In this document: positions 24,163 to 32,251 of the stretch, one piece after another
Layout: every line of letters starts with the position of its first letter
Position numbering within the stretch: the first letter of the stretch is position 1
NCBI RefSeq assembly: GCF_025950085.1
Contig: NZ_JAPDDS010000004.1
Location: 1-64,000 of the forward strand
Source: Luteolibacter flavescens
GTDB taxonomy: Bacteria; Verrucomicrobiota; Verrucomicrobiia; Verrucomicrobiales; Akkermansiaceae
Length of the DNA: 64,000 bases
Reading direction: 5' to 3'
The notes under the pieces: model-generated
Seen by the model: the letters and a program-made list of their open reading frames with translations, nothing else
Database searches by the model: none
What the model was told of the DNA's origin: nothing
Program-made: the position numbers and the translations under genes

Positions 24163-25696
24163 ACTTCGGGATTTCGTTCAGTGTGTACCAGGCTTCGGGG
24201 TGCCAGAGTTTGGTGCCGGTTTTGGTGGTGATGCCGGGGGCGGTGAGGTGGTGGACGTGGCCTTGGACTAGGCCGTCGATCTTGAGGCGGACCTTCTTGC
24301 CATCGGGGGAGACGGTGGCGGCGGTGATCTTCGGGGTGGCGCGGTCAACCTCGGGGGAGCCGTAGTCGGCCTGGTAGATGTAGGTCCAGGCGTCCATGGC
24401 GTAGGACTCGGGCCGGGCGGCGGTGGCGGGGTCGACGGGCTCGGTGAAGGTGAGCTCGAAGCCATCCGGCAGCGCGGACATGGTGTGGATCTCGAAGGGG
24501 ACGCGGCCGGTCCAGCGGACGCGCTCGAAGGTGAAGGTCTTGCTGCCGCTGGAGGCCCAGCCGCGGTTCGTGCCGCCGATGAAGAGGGTGCCGTCCCCGG
24601 CCTGGCGGACGGGCACGATGCCGGCCTCGAAGCCCTCGAGGAAATGGAAGACGGCGCCTTGGTAGAGGCCGTTCACCTTCTCCAAGCAGACGCGTTGCAC
24701 CTCGCTCTTCGTCTGCTCGCCCACGTAGAGCTGCTTTTCCCACGGGCCGAATTTCCCGCCGGTGGTATCGGCGACGATGCCGCTGGGCGAGTGGCCGACC
24801 TTCGCGTGGGGGAAGATGACGGCGGGCGGGACGAATTCCGGGATGCGGCCGCGCTCGGTCATGATGCGTGACTTGTTGGCGGGCTCGGCGGGGCGCTTGC
24901 CCATCTCCGGGGCGAGGTCGTAGTAGCGGTTGCCGGCGGGATTTCCCTGGAAGGATCCGGGCTTCAGCCACTTCAGCGAGGAGGAGCCGTTCCACGGGCC
25001 CTGATTGTCGGTGTAAAAGGCATCGCCCTCGGCATTGAAGCCGATGCCGCCGGGCGAGCGGATGCCGGAGCAGGTGGGGATCATCTTCCCCTCCGGCGTG
25101 ATGCGGAGGCACCAGCCGCGCCACGGGACATCGGCGGTGAAGGAGCCGGTGAGGCAGTGGACGGTCCAGATATTGCCGTCCCGGTCCGCCTCGGTGCCAA
25201 AGGCGTATTCGTGGTAGTCGCCCTTGATCGACCAGCCGGAGCTGATGGTCTCGAAGGTATCGGCGACGCCATCGTCGTCCGAGTCGCGGATGCGGGTGAC
25301 CTCGGGGCGCTGGGTGAGGTAGAGCCAGCCGTCCTTCCACGACATGCCGAGCGGCTCGTGGAGGCCCTCGGCGAATTTCTTCCAAGTCACCTTCGTGAGG
25401 TCGTCGCCGTAGGCACCGGTGCAGATCCAGAGGTCGCCGCGGCGTGAGGTGACGGCGATCTTTTGGTCGGGCATCAGGGCGATGGAGCCGAGCTCCATGA
25501 CCTCGCCGGGCGGCAGCGGGATCTCCTCGCGGAGGTAGAAGTCGGATTGCTGTTGGGCGAAGGTGGTGCCGATTGCAGCGATGATGAATGAACCGCCAAG
25601 ACGCAAAGTTCGCCAAGGGGCGGTGTGCTTATTTTGGCGCTTGGGACTTCTCACTTGGAACTTCATCTCCTGCGTGGATTGGGGATTGAGGGGCAT
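24161..25696 (-). CDS. Secreted beta-propeller protein, sorbosone-dehydrogenase-like
   Basis: A 511-residue protein. After a signal peptide (GGSFIIAAIGTTFAQ) comes a six-bladed-propeller-type sequence of the glucose/sorbosone dehydrogenase or NHL-like group found in large verrucomicrobial and planctomycetal proteins. It includes ELGSIALMPDQKIAVTSRRG, GLHEPLGMSWKDGWLYLTQ, EVTRIRDSDDDGVADTFE (a DxDxDGxxD Ca loop), YHEYAFGTEADRDGNIW and GIRSPGGIGFNAEGDAFY. The C-terminal ~120 residues are Ig-like. A heme or quinone cofactor is not evident. ATG 25696 is 7 bases after the stop of the cytochrome c-PA14 gene, implying one operon; ATG 25666 would give a shorter signal peptide. Confidence 0.75.
   Translation of the reverse strand: MPLNPQSTQEMKFQVRSPKRQNKHTAPWRTLRLGGSFIIAAIGTTFAQQQSDFYLREEIPLPPGEVMELGSIALMPDQKIAVTSRRGDLWICTGAYGDDLTKVTWKKFAEGLHEPLGMSWKDGWLYLTQRPEVTRIRDSDDDGVADTFETISSGWSIKGDYHEYAFGTEADRDGNIWTVHCLTGSFTADVPWRGWCLRITPEGKMIPTCSGIRSPGGIGFNAEGDAFYTDNQGPWNGSSSLKWLKPGSFQGNPAGNRYYDLAPEMGKRPAEPANKSRIMTERGRIPEFVPPAVIFPHAKVGHSPSGIVADTTGGKFGPWEKQLYVGEQTKSEVQRVCLEKVNGLYQGAVFHFLEGFEAGIVPVRQAGDGTLFIGGTNRGWASSGSKTFTFERVRWTGRVPFEIHTMSALPDGFELTFTEPVDPATAARPESYAMDAWTYIYQADYGSPEVDRATPKITAATVSPDGKKVRLKIDGLVQGHVHHLTAPGITTKTGTKLWHPEAWYTLNEIPK
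25591..25620. repeat. Dispersed-type repeat inside the signal-peptide region
   Basis: The plus strand reads AACCGCCAAGACGCAAAGTT then CGCCAAGGGG, a form of the CGCAAAG/CGCCAAG repeat that I recall as an intergenic repeat in many genomes. Here it codes, on the minus strand, for PWRTLRLGG at the front of the signal sequence of gene 24161-25696. Confidence 0.5.
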
Positions 25697-25703
25697 GGGA
25701 GGA

Positions 25704-27215
25704 TCAGGGTTTCCAGCGATAGTCGAGGGTGGCCGAGGTGCTGGGAGAGAGCTTCAGGTAGGTCTTGCCGTCGCGCTTGATGAGGTCCACCTCGCCCTCG
25801 GTGTGGAGGTGGAAGTGGTCGCCGATGGATAGCTCCTGGTCGTCGATGGGCTTTGCCTCGGCGCTGTCGGAGATGAGGATTTCCAAGGCGGGGCCGGAGC
25901 CTTTCAGCGAGACATGGCGCTGGAGCGCGGGCTGGCGACTGTTTGCCTGCTCGTCGGGGGCGTCGGCGGGCTTCCACGAGTCGAGCAGGGTCTGCCCGCC
26001 GAGCTGGACGGCGAAGGTGGGATTGCCCGCGGGGTCGAGCTTGTAGCCGCGGAAGCGCGCTTCCTTTTCCGCGGGGAAGATGGGCGTGCCGGAGAGCTTC
26101 ACCACGTCCTCGCCGGCGGGCGGTTGGTCGCCCTGGCCGCGGTCCACCCAGTGGCGCGAGCCGTCCATGAAGTCGCCCGTCCAGATCAGCTCGGGGGCGA
26201 GATGGTCGGCGGAGTAGGCGAGATTCACGCCGCCGGGGAAGCCGATGCCGATGGCGCGCGGCGTGGTGCCCGCGATGAAATTCCGATAGACCACGGCGCG
26301 ACCGTCCTTTGCGGCGATGGGCATGGGATCCGGGCCGCCGGTCGGGGGCTTGTCCGTGAGGCTGCGCCACGAGGGGATGCCGGGGCCGCGCCATGCGATG
26401 GCGATGCCTTCCTGGCCGTGATACTCGAAGTACTCCACGCGCAGCTTGTGCGGTCCGGCGGTGAGCTTGATCTTCCCGTCCTTCGCGCGGCTTCCATTCA
26501 TGGGGCCCATGCCGTCCACCTTCACGACTTCCTGGCCGTCGAGGATGATGCGCGCGCCATCGTCGGCATCGAGGCGGAAGCGGTATTCTCCGTCCTGCGG
26601 CGCGGTGAGGTCGCCCTGCCAGACCATGCCGAAGAGCTCGGTGAAGCCCGCCTTGGCGATGCTGATCTTGCCATCGTGCTCTTCCTCGATGTTCCCCGGT
26701 GTGAGCTTCGAGAAATCGGGGAGCTGCTGCCACTCGCCCTGATAGACCTGGGAAAGGAGGTTCGCGATGGGCGGGCGGACGCCGGGCAGGGGGTGGAGCT
26801 TCAGCAGCTCCGGCGCGGTCCACGGGGTCTTGCGCTCGGCATTCGCGGCACGGATGGATTTCACGAAGTCCGCGGAGACCTGCGACTCCTTGTTCCCCCA
26901 CGAGATGCGGACGTGGCTGAGGATGGCGGCGATCTGGTCGTCCGGCAGCATGCCGCCCTGCGGTGGCATCTCGAGATTGAAGGTCCGGCCGTCCACCTCC
27001 ACCTCGCCGTGCAGGCCGTGGAGGACGATCTTCACGGCGCGTGCGGCATCGCCCTCGACCCACGGGCTCAGCGAGAGCGGGGGAAATTGGCCGCCGGTGG
27101 CACCCTTCCCGTCGGTGCCGTGGCAGGCGGAGCAATACATGGTGTAGAGCTGGCCGCCATCCTGGGCGAGGAGCGGGGCTGCGCAGAGGGAGGAGAGGAG
27201 CGCGATGCGGATCAT
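25704..27215 (-). CDS. Cytochrome c and PA14 domain protein
   Basis: A 503-residue exported protein. After the signal peptide MIRIALLSSLCAAPLLA comes a class I cytochrome c domain with the heme motif CSACH (about residues 28-32) and a Met ligand candidate in NLEMPPQGGMLPDDQIAAILSHVR. A PA14-like carbohydrate-binding domain follows (about 150-270: VYQGEWQQLPDFSKL...QDGEYRFRLDADDGARIILDG...HKLRVEYFEYHGQEGI). The rest is a beta-rich domain ending YRWKP. The role is probably periplasmic electron transfer linked to sugar oxidation with the propeller protein downstream (7-base gap). ATG 27215. Confidence 0.82.
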   Translation of the reverse strand: MIRIALLSSLCAAPLLAQDGGQLYTMYCSACHGTDGKGATGGQFPPLSLSPWVEGDAARAVKIVLHGLHGEVEVDGRTFNLEMPPQGGMLPDDQIAAILSHVRISWGNKESQVSADFVKSIRAANAERKTPWTAPELLKLHPLPGVRPPIANLLSQVYQGEWQQLPDFSKLTPGNIEEEHDGKISIAKAGFTELFGMVWQGDLTAPQDGEYRFRLDADDGARIILDGQEVVKVDGMGPMNGSRAKDGKIKLTAGPHKLRVEYFEYHGQEGIAIAWRGPGIPSWRSLTDKPPTGGPDPMPIAAKDGRAVVYRNFIAGTTPRAIGIGFPGGVNLAYSADHLAPELIWTGDFMDGSRHWVDRGQGDQPPAGEDVVKLSGTPIFPAEKEARFRGYKLDPAGNPTFAVQLGGQTLLDSWKPADAPDEQANSRQPALQRHVSLKGSGPALEILISDSAEAKPIDDQELSIGDHFHLHTEGEVDLIKRDGKTYLKLSPSTSATLDYRWKP

Positions 27216-27487
27216 GGGCTTGATCGGGTGAAACGTCTGTCGGCATCACCGCCTATCCAGTGACGGGATGAAATGACAATAAAACGTGAAATTAACCCAC
27301 CCGCGGGGTATGGCGGGGCTGGCCGGAGGCGGTTGAGTGCGAAATGCGGGATTTCTCCGAGTTCTGCGGATCGGGAGGGCGCGATGCGATGAATGGCACT
27401 CATTTCAAACACCTTGAGGGGTCGGGTTGGCACGATTTGGGAATTCGTTGCAGTCGTCCGCGGGATTTCGGGCGTTAGTTTCCGCGC
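27216..27487. other. Divergent promoter region
   Basis: The 272 bases between the divergent cytochrome c-PA14 gene and the rhamnosidase gene are locally AT-richer (27270-27295) and contain no repeat family member. No clear -35/-10 pair or operator palindrome could be fixed by eye. Confidence 0.4.
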
Positions 27488-30400
27488 ATGAAGAAATTCC
27501 TGGCGCTACCCGTATTCGCCGCGCTGCTGGCCGTCCCGGCGTGGGCGGACCTGAGCGTGTCGAAGCTCCGTTGCGAGTACCTGGTCGATCCCGTGGGCAT
27601 CGATGAAGTGGAGCCGCGGCTTTCCTGGGTGGTGGCCTCCACCGAGCGCGGGGAGCGGCAGACGGCATGGCAGATCATCGTGGCCTCGACTCCGGAAGCG
27701 CTGGCCGCGGGTCAGGGTGACCTGTGGGACAGCGGTAAGGTGGCGGGCGATGCGACCAGCCAGATCGAGTACGCGGGATCGGCGCTCGCCTCCCGTGCCG
27801 AGTGCCACTGGAAGGTGCGCGCGTGGGACAAGGACGACCAGCCCTCCGCATGGAGTGCCCCGGCGAAGTGGACCATCGGCCTGCTGGGAAATGCCGAGTG
27901 GAGCGCGAAGTGGATCGACGGCTTGACCTTCGGCACCGCGGAGACGGGCACGCCCGCGACGATCACGACGGCGAGCTACGAGGCGGTGAATGGCAGCGGC
28001 ACGGCGATCAATGTGACGGCGCTGCTGAATGGCATGGTGTCGCAGGGCAGCTTCGCGCTGGGGGTGACGAACGAGACCTTCGGCGGCGATCCTTCCTACA
28101 ACAACGTGAAGCAACTGCGGATCGTCTATCAGCGCGGCGGGCAGACGACCACGCGGACCTTCCCGGAGAATGCGGTGGTGAGCTATCCGGCGGACCTGCC
28201 GGCGATCATCTTCCCGACGATCACGAGCGCGCGCTACGAGTCGATCGCGAATCCAGGGACCTACCGCGACGTGACCTCCACGCTGCAGACGGCGGCGCAG
28301 GGCGGGAGCTTCAGCCGGGTGGTGAATAACACGAACTTCGGCCCGGACCCGGCGTACAACCAGGCGAAGCGCCTGCGGGTGAACTACTCGGTGGACGGCG
28401 TGAGCTCGGTGCGCTTCGTCGCGGAGAATGCGACTTTCAACTACCCCGGCGACCTGCCGAAGCCGCTGGCGGTGACGCTGACGGCGGCGAATTTCACGGC
28501 GATCGATGGCACGGCCTCGGCGAACGTGCTGGCGAACCTGAACAACCGTGCGGCCAGCGGGCCCTTCAGCATGGTGGTGAACATCGCGAACCTGGGCGGC
28601 GACCCGGCACCGAACAAGGTGAAGCGCCTGCGCCTGGAGTACACGCTCGATGGCAAGTCGATGATCAAGTACGTGGACGAGCAGGTGACGCTGAACTACC
28701 CGGCGGACCTGGCGCAGCCGACCACGGTGCCGCTGCTGCGCAAGCCCTTCACGCTGGAGAAGCCGGTGAAGAAGGCGACGCTCTACGCGGCGGCGCTGGG
28801 CATCTACGAGCTATCGCTGAATGGCGGACGCGTGGGCGACTCGACGCTGGCACCGGAGTGGACGGACTACACGAAGCGCCTGCGCTACCAGGCGTATGAC
28901 GTGACGTCGCAGCTCGCGGCGGGCGAGAATGTCTTCGGCGCGCAGCTCGCGCCGGGCTGGTACTCCGGCCACATCGGGAATGGCGGCTTCAAGTACTGGG
29001 GCGCGAGCCCGGCGCTGCTGGCGCAGATGGAGGTGACCTTCACGGACGGCACCACGCAGAGGGTGGTCACGGATGGCTCGTGGAAGATGGCGGCGAGCCC
29101 GACGACCTACACGGACTTCATGTTCGGCGAGGACTACGACGCGCGGCGCGAGGTGCCGGGCTGGAATGCGGCGGGCTTCAACGACTCGGCGTGGAGCAAC
29201 GTGCTGCTGCGCCTGGAGCCGGAGCGCCCGATGAGCAGCCAGGCGATGGAGCCGGTGCGGACGCTGATGGAGATCACGCCGAAGACGCTGAAGCAGCCCG
29301 CGCCGGGCAAGTGGACCTACGACATGGGGCAAAACATGGTGGGCGTGCTGCGGCTGAAGATCACCGCCGCGGCAGGCACGAAGATCACGCTGCGCCACGG
29401 CGAGATGCTGAATCCGGACGGCACGCTCTACACGGCGAACCTGCGCGGTGCGCCATCGATCGACACCTACATCTGCAAGGGCGGCGGCGAGGAGACGTGG
29501 ACGCCGAAATTCACCTTCCACGGCTTCCAGTACGTGGAGCTGACGGGCGTGAGCACGCAGCCGCCGCTGGATGCGATCACGGGCGTGGTCTTCTCCTCGG
29601 ACACGGATTTCCACGGGGAATTCACCAGCTCGGACGGCTACATCAACCAGCTCCAGTCGAACATCGTGTGGGGCCAGCGCGGGAACTACCTGAGCGTGCC
29701 AACGGATTGCCCGCAGCGCGACGAGCGCCTCGGCTGGCTGGGGGACGCGCAGGTCTTCGTCCGCACGGCGACCTACAATGCGGACATCGCGGCCTTTTAC
29801 ACGAAGTGGATGACGGACGTGACGGACAGCCAGCTCGCGGACGGCCGCCTGCCGGACGTGGCACCGGATGCCGCGCCCAGCTCCGGCACGCCGGCGTGGA
29901 ATGACGCGGTGGTGATCTGCCCGTGGGTCATCTACGAGGCATACGGCGACAAGCGCATCCTGGAGAAGACCTACCCGGCGATGAAGAAGTGGGTGGAGTA
30001 CTGCCGGACGAACAGCACGAACGGGATCCGCGACCGCGGCCGCGGTGCCGACTACGGCGACTGGCTCTCCATCAATGCGGACACGAACAAGGAGCTGATC
30101 GGCACGGCCTACTACGCCTACTCCGCGCGCCTGCTGGGCAAGTCCGCGGCGGTGATCGGGAATACGGCGGACGCGGCGACCTACGAGGCGCTTTTCCAGA
30201 CGATCAAGACGGCCTTCATCAACAAGTACGTGAACCAGTCCACGGGGGCCTTCATCGGCACGGGGTCGAACACGCAGTGCGCGTATGCGATGGCGCTGAA
30301 ATTCGACCTGCTGCCGACCGCCCTGCGTGCGTCCGTGGCATCGCGTCTGGAGGCGGACGTGATCGCGAAGGGGAATCACCTTTCCACCGGCTTCGTCGGC

Positions 30401-31471
30401 GTGAGCTACCTGCTGCCGGTGCTGACGGAGAGCGGGAAGAACAGCACCGCCTACAACCTGCTGATGCAGGATACCTTCCCGTCGTGGCTCTTCTCGGTGA
30501 AGCTGGGCGCGACGACGATCTGGGAGCGCTGGGACGGCTGGACGCCGGAGCGCGGCTTCCAGAGCACGATCATGAATTCCTTCAACCACTACTCGCTGGG
30601 CTCCTGCGGCGAGTGGCTCTACGGCACGGTGGCGGGCATCGATCTCCACCCGTCGGCCCCGGCCTACAAGAAGATCCTGATCCGCCCGCGCCCGGGTGGC
30701 GCGCTGACGCATGCGAGCGGGAAGATCGAGTCGATGCACGGCGAGATCGCCAGCGGCTGGAGCATGCACGCGGGTGGCTTCGTGATGAATGTGACCATTC
30801 CCACGAATACGACGGCGGAGGTCCACGTGCCCGCGGCGGATGCGGCGGCGGTGACCGAGTCGGGCGTGGCGGCGGGCAGCGCGGAGGGTGTGACCTTCCT
30901 GCGCATGGAGGGTGGCGCGGCAGTTTACGAGGTGGTCTCGGGCCGCTATCGCTTCGCCACCGGCACGGAGGCTCCGGGCACGGATACGTCCGCGCGCGAC
31001 CCGCAGGCGCCGCTGAAGATGCGCATCGCCACGCTGATGTCGAATGATGGCAGCGGCCTGGAATTCGTCTCCGTGGACGGGCTGAGCGTGAATGGCGCGA
31101 CGCTCGAGGTGATCGACGGCTGGATCCACTACACGCCGCAGCCGGGGAATGTGGGTGCGGACTCCTTCACCTACACGGTGCGCGATTCGTCGGGCGGCAC
31201 GCGGAGCTTCACGGTGAATGTCGGCATCATCCCGGCGGACGCGCCGGTGCAGGAGGCCGAGCGGATCGAGACGCTGGCGGATGGTTCGCAGCGGATCGTT
31301 TTCTCCGGCGTGCCCGGGCGGATCTACCGCATCCAGTCGAGCGACACGCTGGATGGCCCGGCGAGCTGGGTGGACCGGAAGACGGAGCAGGCGGGGGAAG
31401 ACGGCAGCTTCGAGCTGCTGGACAGCGCGCCGCTGCCGGGGAAGAGGTTTTACCGGGCGGTGTTTCCTTGA
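27488..31471 (+). CDS. Alpha-L-rhamnosidase (GH78) with inserted repeats
   Basis: A 1327-residue exported enzyme (signal peptide MKKFLALPVFAALLAVPAWA). The N-terminal GH78 domain shows LRCEYLVDPVGIDEVEPRLSW. At about residues 156-410 three ~83-residue repeats interrupt the enzyme; each has an A/T-x-Y/F-E/T opening, a VT..L stretch, N...GGDP.xNxxK.LR and a final NYPADL/NYPGDL. They resemble the DUF3395-like domains of some sugar-binding proteins. The catalytic part then has RDERLGWLGDAQVF (about 743) and TTIWERWDGWTPERG (about 1009), holding the usual acid and base. A cadherin-like domain and a short C-terminal domain follow. It releases rhamnose from polysaccharides or glycosides, outside the cytoplasm. 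Confidence 0.85.
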   Translation: MKKFLALPVFAALLAVPAWADLSVSKLRCEYLVDPVGIDEVEPRLSWVVASTERGERQTAWQIIVASTPEALAAGQGDLWDSGKVAGDATSQIEYAGSALASRAECHWKVRAWDKDDQPSAWSAPAKWTIGLLGNAEWSAKWIDGLTFGTAETGTPATITTASYEAVNGSGTAINVTALLNGMVSQGSFALGVTNETFGGDPSYNNVKQLRIVYQRGGQTTTRTFPENAVVSYPADLPAIIFPTITSARYESIANPGTYRDVTSTLQTAAQGGSFSRVVNNTNFGPDPAYNQAKRLRVNYSVDGVSSVRFVAENATFNYPGDLPKPLAVTLTAANFTAIDGTASANVLANLNNRAASGPFSMVVNIANLGGDPAPNKVKRLRLEYTLDGKSMIKYVDEQVTLNYPADLAQPTTVPLLRKPFTLEKPVKKATLYAAALGIYELSLNGGRVGDSTLAPEWTDYTKRLRYQAYDVTSQLAAGENVFGAQLAPGWYSGHIGNGGFKYWGASPALLAQMEVTFTDGTTQRVVTDGSWKMAASPTTYTDFMFGEDYDARREVPGWNAAGFNDSAWSNVLLRLEPERPMSSQAMEPVRTLMEITPKTLKQPAPGKWTYDMGQNMVGVLRLKITAAAGTKITLRHGEMLNPDGTLYTANLRGAPSIDTYICKGGGEETWTPKFTFHGFQYVELTGVSTQPPLDAITGVVFSSDTDFHGEFTSSDGYINQLQSNIVWGQRGNYLSVPTDCPQRDERLGWLGDAQVFVRTATYNADIAAFYTKWMTDVTDSQLADGRLPDVAPDAAPSSGTPAWNDAVVICPWVIYEAYGDKRILEKTYPAMKKWVEYCRTNSTNGIRDRGRGADYGDWLSINADTNKELIGTAYYAYSARLLGKSAAVIGNTADAATYEALFQTIKTAFINKYVNQSTGAFIGTGSNTQCAYAMALKFDLLPTALRASVASRLEADVIAKGNHLSTGFVGVSYLLPVLTESGKNSTAYNLLMQDTFPSWLFSVKLGATTIWERWDGWTPERGFQSTIMNSFNHYSLGSCGEWLYGTVAGIDLHPSAPAYKKILIRPRPGGALTHASGKIESMHGEIASGWSMHAGGFVMNVTIPTNTTAEVHVPAADAAAVTESGVAAGSAEGVTFLRMEGGAAVYEVVSGRYRFATGTEAPGTDTSARDPQAPLKMRIATLMSNDGSGLEFVSVDGLSVNGATLEVIDGWIHYTPQPGNVGADSFTYTVRDSSGGTRSFTVNVGIIPADAPVQEAERIETLADGSQRIVFSGVPGRIYRIQSSDTLDGPASWVDRKTEQAGEDGSFELLDSAPLPGKRFYRAVFP

Positions 31472-31490
31472 GGGGGGCACCGGATTGGCG

Positions 31491-31999
31491 GAGCCGGGAG
31501 CGCTGGCTTCAGTCGGCTTGGATGGGCGAGCGAACGATGGTGAGAGCTGCTTCCTTGTTGGGGCAGCCCGCTGGGAGCGCGTGCCACCGGCTCGCTTGGA
31601 CGGATGGCGAAGTGATCTAACAGGTGTGTCGTTGGGGATTTCCTGTGAGCGGGTTTTACCTTGGGTTTGCGGAGGCTTTTGCCCTGGGTTCGCCTACCTG
31701 CCAAGCGGGCCAGTGGCCCGCGCTCCCAGGAGGGGCACAGGGTCTCCGAGGGCATGGAGAACTGCTTCGGGCCGGTCTAATGACCGGCGCTCCCAGGGGG
31801 CAGCGGCGGAGCCGGGAGTGCTGGCTTTAGCCGGCTTGGATGGGTCGGCGAAGTGACGGGGATGGCTGCGGATACTTGAGCCTATCGTGCGAGGCATCGC
31901 TCCGCGTGCGGTGGAAGCAGTGATGGCGGCGGGCTGTTGACGGGAGGCTCGTGGCTATCGGCGACTCGCCGGCTAAAGCTAGCGCTCCGCCTGCGGCAG
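31491..31999. repeat. Large cluster of family A, B and E repeats
   Basis: An inverted B piece (31491-31522), family E copy 1 (31536-31730), family A copies with two different cores (GCGGGCC-AGT-GGCCCGC at 31705-31721 and GCCGGTC-TAAT-GACCGGC at 31771-31788), a further inverted B piece (31812-31836) and a forward B piece (31968-31999). It fills the gap after the rhamnosidase gene. No gene or terminator is seen here. Confidence 0.8.
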
Positions 32000-32251
32000 C
32001 TAGAGGACGAGGGCCAGATCTTGCAGGTATTTCGCTGCGTTTCGCAATGGCATCGGGGTTTTCGCCGGAGCGGGAGCCAGTTCCTACATGCGATTCACCA
32101 AGCCATACATTCACAAGGGCGGGGGATCGGTGCAGTGTCGTACATTCGGCAATGGTCTAACAACCGTTGCGGTTCGCTGGAAACCCTGTCCGGCGGCCGG
32201 TCCCGAAAAACCCCGAACCCTACACCGAACCCTATCCAAAAACCCTCCGGC
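32000..32251 (+). other. Leader of the beta-strand repeat protein gene
   Basis: Repeat-free sequence before ATG 32252. The frame is open from 31937, but the translated stretch has no signal-peptide character and overlaps family B, so it is treated as untranslated. Several ACCCT(A/C)-type units occur near 32215-32248. No promoter could be fixed. Confidence 0.35.

Noticed and set aside
27426-27445. A sigma-54-like promoter (TTGGCACG...) before the rhamnosidase gene
   Set aside because: The GG element is present, but the -12 GC dinucleotide is GA, so the required pattern is broken.
28811-31480. An 889-codon minus-strand frame inside the rhamnosidase gene
   Set aside because: It is antisense to conserved GH78 motifs; the Arg-rich translation is typical of shadow frames.
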